64,000 bases of DNA. Origin: Amia ocellicauda. Its lineage: Eukaryota; Chordata; Actinopteri; Amiiformes; Amiidae. The translations under genes were made by a program, and so were the position numbers. The notes below the pieces were generated by a model. The model had not been told where the DNA came from. It saw only the letters and a list, made by a program, of their open reading frames with translations, and ran no database searches. Below are positions 57,373-64,000 of the stretch, one piece after another. The stretch covers positions 27,932,227-27,996,226 of the forward strand of contig NC_089863.1 in the NCBI RefSeq assembly GCF_036373705.1, read 5' to 3'. Each line of letters opens with the position of its first letter. The first letter of the stretch is position 1.

Positions 57373-60300
57373 AGTTGAAGGCTTTGCAAAGATGCATTTG
57401 TGTTTTCCAGTAGGTGGGTCTGGATTTTAAACTTTCAACCAGCATTTGACATGTTCCGACCTGTGCTGTATTGTTGATGACGCTGATGAAGGAAGAATAC
57501 TGTATTTATTCTTATTTTCAAGAACCGCTGAAACCGCTAAAAGTCAGGCAGGGTTGGGCATCTGTGATGGAGTGAAAATTTGTTTCTTCTTATTCTTCCC
57601 CTCCTATACACTGCAGATCGGCCTCTGCTTACAAGTTGCGCAGTAAACCTGGGCAAGCCCATCGATCTGAAGGCCAAGTCAATACTGGTTATCACAACCC
57701 GGCAAAACTGCTTGGTGTTGCCATGGATCCCAAGGGCAAACGGCCGATGGATGTCTCACTGAGTGGGCGGGTAACGGCCGATGTATTAAAGAAGGGGCTA
57801 CTGAAAAGGAGGCAATTAACCCACCCACAGAACTGAAGGGGCTGCCTTGGAGGAGGGATGTTTCGCCCTGTTCTTGGAGAGACTGTTTTGTCTGTTTTTC
57901 ATTGAGGACTTTTTTTGTATTGGTTTATTTATTGTGACTGTTTTAAGCTACCTATCTCTGGCAGACCTGTGGAGCAGCTAGGTGATGTTTCTGTGCAGCG
58001 CGAATACAGCTGATTTCCTCTGTGGAGATTGATCTGAAACAGTGTTTCAGATCTGTGTGTGCGTATCCAGAGGAATGTGTGGAATCAAGGGGGCTGACGT
58101 CAAACCTGTCAATGTGGTTTTTACAAGACATAAAAGAGAGGGTGTGATTTGAATTGTGCCAGCTCTCCCAGCATTGCACTTGTACAAGAAGATAACATAT
58201 TATCTAATCTTAGAAATGTTATTTGTTTCATTTTCACCCCTGCACCTCCTCTTAGAGAAAAAAAAAACAGTATTCTAGTAACGGCAGCTTGAAAACTCAA
58301 ACTGTGAGGGCCAGGGAAATGCAACAGTATATATCTATATATGTGTGTTTGTGTGTGTATAGAGATCTGTATTTCTGTTTGTATCGTCCCAAAAGCAAGA
58401 CTGTGAATGTACTGCGTAGACATCCAGTGTTGTGGAATCGCAGCCGAGCAAAGCGATTATTCTGCCAGTCAGATGGAGGGTTGCGTGAATTCAGACGGAC
58501 ATGGCGAGGAGAGAAAACGCCTCAATTCTCCTGTGAAGAAGCGGAATGACTGCAGCCCATAAATGAAGGAGGAGTGGTGCTTTTTAACATTTATTTCAAA
58601 GATGGTGTGTGGGCTTGTGCCAGAGCTGAAAATGTAAAGGTCCAAAGCAGAGGTGTCAGACTGCAGTCCTGGAGGGTCTGCTGGGTTTTCTTCCTGCCCA
58701 GGTCTTGGATCCTGAATTGGTCTCATTGAGAAATTACCTGGATTAATTGAACACTTCTCTTCAGACTTTGAAATGTTCTCTGGGTATATTTTGAGGCATC
58801 AACAAATTGTAAGGTATCTGCTATACAAATAATAAGGACATTTAGATAAGCCTACCTGAGTAAATAATTACATTAATTAAGTAATTGGGGAACAAAAACC
58901 AGCAGACACTGTGGTCCCCCAGGACTGGAGTCTGATACCCCTGGTGACAGCTGTCCTCCACCATCTTTCCAACCCCTCACTGAGATAATCCAACCCAGAT
59001 ACCCCTTTCAACATCCCAAGCAGCTCTGTGTAGTAGCCTGTGTATTTATATTAGAAAGTGTTTCATTGTTGCTGATGTACCGACTCATATTTTAAAATGT
59101 TGTCCTTGTGTGCCTTCCATTGACTGGAGTTCGGTGCTCCTGGAAGTGTGGAGTTTGATTCTGTATTCATTACAGCGACCGTGTTAAGTGTGAATCTCAG
59201 CGAAGACATACTTTTGCCAACGCATGTGCCACAGTATTCCTTGGCAGTATTCCTTGCAGAAGCCTGAAGTTACTGCATATATGTGTTCATTTTTAATATA
59301 CCACCTTTACAATGTGTGTCATTGTCACTTTAATTCTTAAGGACCCCTACCCATCTACCCAGTACTGCTAAATGACCTGGTTTTAGAGTCAGTGGGTTAA
59401 GGTTGATGATGCTGTCTTACACACACATTATCTGTGGGATTGCTCAGTCCCCAATGCCAGCAAAAACTTTAACAGCACCAGCTCAACACATCAGACAGTC
59501 TGGACAAGTGGTGGTGAATTTAATAATGGTTAGCAATTTGCGGTTTGTCATGCACTTCACCTGTTTTTAGCTCATGAATCAATTGCTTCAGAGCCTAATT
59601 GCAAACAAAGCCAGTTCTCTATTTCAGTGTGTTTCTGTGTGTATATGTCTCAAAAGATAAAACTACATGAAGAAACACATGTATGTTTACATTTTCAAGA
59701 AGGCACGGTGTTGGGGGGGTGTTGACACAGAACACGTACAACTCCAACCCTATAGTACTCTCAAACAGACTGCAGTAACTGTCTGTCACGATCTTTGCCT
59801 CACTTACATGCGCTCAGTTAGGCTTTTTACTTACTAGTTTCTAGATATTTAAGTTTCTGGTCCAATTAGCAGTGTTTTTCAATGTTTGAAGTATGTGTTG
59901 TGTTCCTACTACTTAATTTAGTTTCTGTAGACCATGATTGATTTTAGATCTGTTATTTTATTAATTCTGCCCGTCTTATTTGTTTGTTAATTGTATGACT
60001 ACTCTTATTTTCAAAAGTGCCCCTAAAAATGCATTTCACAAAATTGGCGTCATGTTGATATTTTAATGAATCACAAGAGAGAGAGAGAGAGGGAGATTCA
60101 TGTTAGTACTAGTGTCTGGTACAGGGTGTCTGGTTTTATTCCTTCATTACTTTCTTGCCTCTATTGCTGGAATGATACAATGAAATTGGAAAAATGCCTA
60201 AACTTTTTATATTTATGTCATTATACGCTTCATTTATTCATGTATGTATGTATGTATTTATCTAAGCCCTTGGTTTAACAAAGCTAGTACGTATGTGTAA

Positions 60301-61226
60301 GACATGCATTGACCAAATTCCTGAGTCAACCCCAGATCTGCACAGCACAGCCAGATCACCTGACTTATACCTCGTATGAACTGTTTCACTTTAAAAAAAA
60401 AAAAAAAAAAAAGAAGAAAAGACAGTATGATGCTGTCATTTTTTGAATTTTGAATATTTCCCCTATTTGTTCTAGTATTGTGTATAGAGCAATCGCGTAT
60501 TTAATGTCGAATTACAGGTGTATTTTGTAATGCAGCGAATCCCTCTTCACTCTCCAAGTATTGTGATGTCATTGGGTGCCATCATCAAATATTTACCAGC
60601 GTGCTAAGTTTACAGCTGTTTTGTTCCTAATTAGGAAACAACACAATGAGGTTGTAAGAGCATCGCATAAATCTTTCAGGATGCTAATTTAATCACAACG
60701 GGCAGATTAAACGGTTTCCTTTTTTCCCCACCGGTCTGTCCGTCAGTGTATCCCTTTTAGTTTTCCCAATAGACCCTATCAGATTGAACAAAGGTCAGAA
60801 GCAATGATAATGTATGTAACAGTACTATACTGCGCTACAACCATACTACATCATAGTTGTGTCAGTGTGGTAGATGACCACATTGTGCTTTAATCAACAT
60901 CAAATGCACAATTAGTGTAAATATTAGTATGAATATATAAACTTTTTTTCTCTGTACAGTAAAATAGTGCGTATATTTTTAATTTGCTCATATTTACTGT
61001 ATTAGACATTGAAATGCTATATTACTATTTCTACCAGCAGGTAGCTTGTTGAATCGCCATGCCTCAAGTATGGAGAAAGTGGGGCTGCAGTTCACACTGT
61101 TCACCAGTAGATGTCACCCTTTCCCATCTTAGCAGGTTTTGTAAATATAACATTTGCGAGTGTACTTTTTTTTACTTTTACTTAGAACTAGACAACCTTA
61201 CATTTAGCAGAATTTCAATATATTGT

Positions 61227-61273
<47 letters not shown>

Positions 61274-61438
61274 TGCATACAGTTACCCATTTATACAGCT
61301 GTGTTTGTACTGGAGCAATCTAGGTATCTTGAGGGTATTAAACACACACTGCTCTGCTCCAGAGTCCTGATCCCTGACCCCTACCCCATCGACAATATGT
61401 TTAGACAGAACAACACTACACTATAGTATAGTACATTG
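57373..61438. other. TLR 3' UTR and intergenic region
   Basis: 57600-57837 has an acceptor-like CACTGCAG followed by an open stretch (SKPGQAHRSEGQVNTG ... SLSGRVTADVLKKGLL) of unknown meaning. 58649-58942 is a MITE. 60389-60412 is poly-A and 61232-61272 a (TA)n run. The exact end of the TLR transcript is not visible. No further gene. Confidence 0.4.
58649..58942. mobile_element. MITE with ~48-bp inverted ends (TCAGACTCCAGTCCTGG type)
   Basis: Left AGAGGTGTCAGACTGCAGTC then CTGGAGGGTCTGCTGGG; reverse complement of the right end AGGGGTATCAGACTCCAGTC then CTGGGGGACCACAGTGTCTGCTGG without gaps other than one short deletion. No coding capacity. A related half-copy occurs near 33345-33405. Confidence 0.7.
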
Positions 61439-61440
61439 TA

Positions 61441-62661
61441 CACTCACCTAAAGGATTATTAGGAACACCATACTAATACTGTGTTTGACCCCCTTTCGCC
61501 TTCAGAACTGCCTTAATTCTACGTGGCATTGATTCAACAAGGTGCTGAAAGCATTCTTTAGAAATGTTGGCCCATATTGATAGGATAGCATCTTGCAGTT
61601 GATGGAGATTCGTGGGATGCACATCCAGGGCACGAAGCTCCCGTTCCACCACATCCCAAAGATGCTCTATTGGGTTGAGATCTGGTGACTGTGGGGGCCA
61701 GTTTAGTACAGTGAACTCATTGTCATGTTCAAGAAACCAATTTGAAATGATTCGACCTTTGTGACATGGTGCATTATCCTGCTGGAAGTAGCCATCAGAG
61801 GATGGGTACATGGTGGTCATAAAGGGATGGACATGGTCAGAAACAATGCTCAGGTAGGCCGTGGCATTTAAACGATGCCCAATTGGCACTAAGGGGCCTA
61901 AAGTGTGCCAAGAAAACATCCCCCACACCATTACACCACCACCACCAGCCTGCACAGTGGTAACAAGGCATGATGGATCCATGTTCTCATTCTGTTTACG
62001 CCAAATTCTGACTCTACCATCTGAATGTCTCAACAGAAATCGAGACTCATCAGACCAGGCAACATTTTTCCAGTCTTCAACTGTCCAATTTTGGTGAGCT
62101 TGTGCAAATTGTAGCCTCTTTTTCCTATTTGTAGTGGAGATGAGTGGTACCCGGTGGGGTCTTCTGCTGTTGTAGCCCATCCGCCTCAAGGTTGTACGTG
62201 TTGTGGCTTCACAAATGCTTTGCTGCATACCTCGGTTGTAACGAGTGGTTATTTCAGTCAAAGTTGCTCTTCTATCAGCTTGAATCAGTCGGCCCATTCT
62301 CCTCTGACCTCTAGCATCAACAAGGCATTTTCGCCCACAGGACTGCCGCATACTGGATGTTTTTCCCTTTTCACACCATTCTTTGTAAACCCTAGAAATG
62401 GTTGTGCGTGAAAATCCCAGTAACTGAGCAGATTGTGAAATACTCAGACCGGCCCGTCTGGCACCAACAACCATGCCACGCTCAAAATTGCTTAAATCAC
62501 CTTTCTTTCCCATTCAGACATTCAGTTTGGAGTTCAGGAGATTGTCTTGACCAGGACCACACCCCTAAATGCATTGAAGCAACTGCCATGTGATTGGTTG
62601 GTTAGATAATTGCATTAATGAGAAATTGAACAGGTGTTCCTAATAATCCTTTAGGTGAGTG
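61441..62661 (-). mobile_element. Full-length Tc1/mariner DD36E element, copy 2
   Basis: 1,221 bp, same ends (CACTCACCTAAAGGATTATT) and same length as 27049-28269, TA flanks at 61439-61440 and 62662-62663. Nearly identical to copy 1 and in the same orientation. Confidence 0.95.
61473..62513 (-). CDS. Tc1/mariner transposase (DD36E-type), apparently intact
   Basis: 346 residues, uninterrupted. It differs from the copy at 27081-28121 at three positions: ARRAG for ARWAG, RVRIWRK for RVRVWRK, and NPIEHLW for NPIDHLW. The catalytic set is complete here: WSDESRF, FQQDNAPCHK and the Glu of [11 protein letters not shown], 36 residues after the second Asp. With perfect terminal repeats it is a candidate for an active or recently active element. 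Confidence 0.93.
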   Translation of the reverse strand: MGKKGDLSNFERGMVVGARRAGLSISQSAQLLGFSRTTISRVYKEWCEKGKTSSMRQSCGRKCLVDARGQRRMGRLIQADRRATLTEITTRYNRGMQQSICEATTRTTLRRMGYNSRRPHRVPLISTTNRKKRLQFAQAHQNWTVEDWKNVAWSDESRFLLRHSDGRVRIWRKQNENMDPSCLVTTVQAGGGGVMVWGMFSWHTLGPLVPIGHRLNATAYLSIVSDHVHPFMTTMYPSSDGYFQQDNAPCHKGRIISNWFLEHDNEFTVLNWPPQSPDLNPIEHLWDVVERELRALDVHPTNLHQLQDAILSIWANISKECFQHLVESMPRRIKAVLKAKGGQTQY

Positions 62662-62663
62662 TA

Positions 62664-63194
62664 TAATACCACACTGTACTAGGCTATACAGTATTACACT
62701 GCAATACATTACACTACAGAACTGCACTGCACTGTCACATATTACACTACACTCTTATATAAAAAGCTCAACTAATGAAGCCAATTTGACCCCATAACCC
62801 CTTTATTATGCAAATTCGATCCCAATAAGGTGAAGACAGACAAAGTGTGGTACAGGACAGGTGGAAAGTGTCACACGCAATGAAAAATGTCATCCATCCA
62901 GAGAAAGCGGACACTGCAATGCACCGTGATCCGCTGTACTGTAATACACGATTGTGAAATGTACTGTACTATACTGTAGACTGCACGATACTGTATTATT
63001 GTACTACACACAATAAAAGTCTCAGAAGATACTTTGTCTGCATGTGACAGTATTATTCAAACAGTAATATAATTTAGATCAGCAGTAGAGTGAGATTGTG
63101 TGAGAGTGTAGCGTTACTATCTCAGCTGGTTGGTTTGCATCTGTGATATGTCAATTGACACTACAGTTTAGAAATAGTTATGTGTACCTACTGT
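62664..63194. other. Short non-coding stretch
   Basis: 62690-63010 is rich in irregular TACACTACA/GTACTGTA words, a loose low-complexity pattern. No gene. Confidence 0.5.
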
Positions 63195-63195
63195 A

Positions 63196-64000
63196 CACTG
63201 ATCAGCCATAACATTATAACCACCTGCCTAATATTGTGTAGGTCCCCCTTTTGGCACCAAAACAGCCCTGACCCGTCGAGGCATGGACTCCACTAGACCT
63301 CTGAAGGTGTGCTGTGGTATCTGGCACCAAGACATTAACAGCAGATTCTTTAAGTCCTGTAAGTTGCGAGGTGGGGCCTCCATGGATCGGACTTGTTTGT
63401 CCAGCACATCCCACAGATGCTCAATTTGATGGAGATCTGGGGAATTTGGAGGCCAAGTCAACACCTTGAACTCGTTATTGTGTTCCTCAAACCATTCCTG
63501 AACCATTTTTGCTTTGTGGCATGGTGCATTATCCTGCTGAAAGAGGCCAATGCCATCAGGGAGTAACGTTTCCATGAAAGGGTGTTCATGGTCTACAACA
63601 ATACTTAGGTAGGTGGTACATGTCAAAGTAACATCCACATGAATGGCAGGACCCAAGGTTTCCCAGCAGAACATTGCCCAAAGCATCATACTGCCTCCTT
63701 CTTCCCATAGTGCATCCTGGTGCCATGTGTTCTCCAGGTAAGCGATGCACACACACCCGGCCATCCACGTAATGTAAAAGAAAACGTGATTCATCAGACC
63801 AGGCCACCTTCTTCCATTGCTCCGTGGTCCATTGCTCATGCTCACGTGCCCATTGTAGGCACTTTCGGCAGTGGACAGGGGTCAGCATGTGTACTCTGAC
63901 TGGTCTGCGGCTACGCAGCCCCATACGCAACAAACTGCGATGCACTGTGTGTTCTGACACCTTTCTATCAGGACCAGCATTCACTTTTTCAGCAATTTGA
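63196..64000 (-). mobile_element. Another DD36E-type Tc1/mariner element, running off the window
   Basis: Begins CACTGATCAGCCATAACATT after a TA (63194-63195). The other end is outside the window. It encodes a different, frameshifted transposase on the minus strand. Confidence 0.85.
63228..64000 (-). pseudogene. Frameshifted DD36E-type transposase, N-terminus outside the window
   Basis: The right-hand frame (63984 down to ~63690) reads VSEHTVHRSLLRMGLRSRRP, VAWSDESRFLLHYVDGRVCV and APGCTMGRR, then shifts at ~63690 into GGSMMLWAMFCWETLGPA, LFQQDNAPCHKAK and SPDLHQIEHLW, ending PKGGPTQY. The second Asp and the Glu are 36 residues apart, as in the two intact copies, but sequence identity to them is clearly lower. 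NP is changed to HQ before IEHLW. One frameshift by a small deletion. Confidence 0.85.

Noticed and set aside
1..64000. CRISPR arrays, bacterial operons, rRNA or canonical tRNA genes
   Set aside because: No regularly spaced palindromic repeats with unique spacers, no Shine-Dalgarno-linked gene runs, and only SINE-derived, degraded tRNA-like boxes.

Overview
This window is vertebrate nuclear DNA, most likely from a ray-finned fish, and probably one with gar-, bowfin- or sturgeon-like repeats. The reasons are intron-containing genes with GT-AG splice sites, a fish-type Toll-like receptor (TLR14/18 group), dense Tc1/mariner elements, a tRNA-derived SINE with ATAATAAT tails, and CR1-like debris. 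There are no bacterial operons and no CRISPR array. The species cannot be fixed from the sequence alone.

Three host protein genes are well supported. (1) A C2H2 zinc-finger gene on the minus strand (11188-12414), plus the 5' exon of a paralogue cut off by the left edge (1-120). (2) MRPL9, the mitochondrial ribosomal protein bL9m, seven coding exons on the plus strand (35336-40067). (3) A Toll-like receptor of the TLR14/18 group, three coding exons on the plus strand (53195-57372), with signal peptide, LRR ectodomain, transmembrane helix and complete TIR domain.

Layout. 1-20 kb: two diverged tandem copies of one segment (offset about 11.4-13.4 kb), each with a zinc-finger 5' exon, an inverted pair of promoter-like modules, a pentamer array (1.4 kb in the left copy, a stub in the right) and a block ending at a decayed immunoglobulin V-like exon. 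A second Ig V-like remnant lies at 8.8-9.25 kb. 20-26 kb: a possible ZMYM1/hAT-like relic, then a 3.9-kb 5'-truncated LINE bounded by a 15-bp target-site duplication that falls on a candidate 3' splice site of an unidentified host gene. 27-32 kb: a nearly intact DD36E Tc1/mariner element and a decayed DD34E one. 35-40 kb: MRPL9. 40-53 kb: mostly non-coding, with a decayed DD34E element holding a perfect 47-bp-arm palindrome, a hairpin element, a CR1-like fragment and a SINE head. 53-57.4 kb: the TLR. 57-64 kb: non-coding, a second DD36E copy about 99% identical to the first, and a frameshifted DD36E relative running off the right edge.

The host genes do not form a pathway. MRPL9 is housekeeping, the TLR is innate immune, and the zinc-finger and Ig-like pieces are typical of fast-evolving tandem families. 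Most of the rest is transposon-derived. All comparisons were made by eye and no database was searched.
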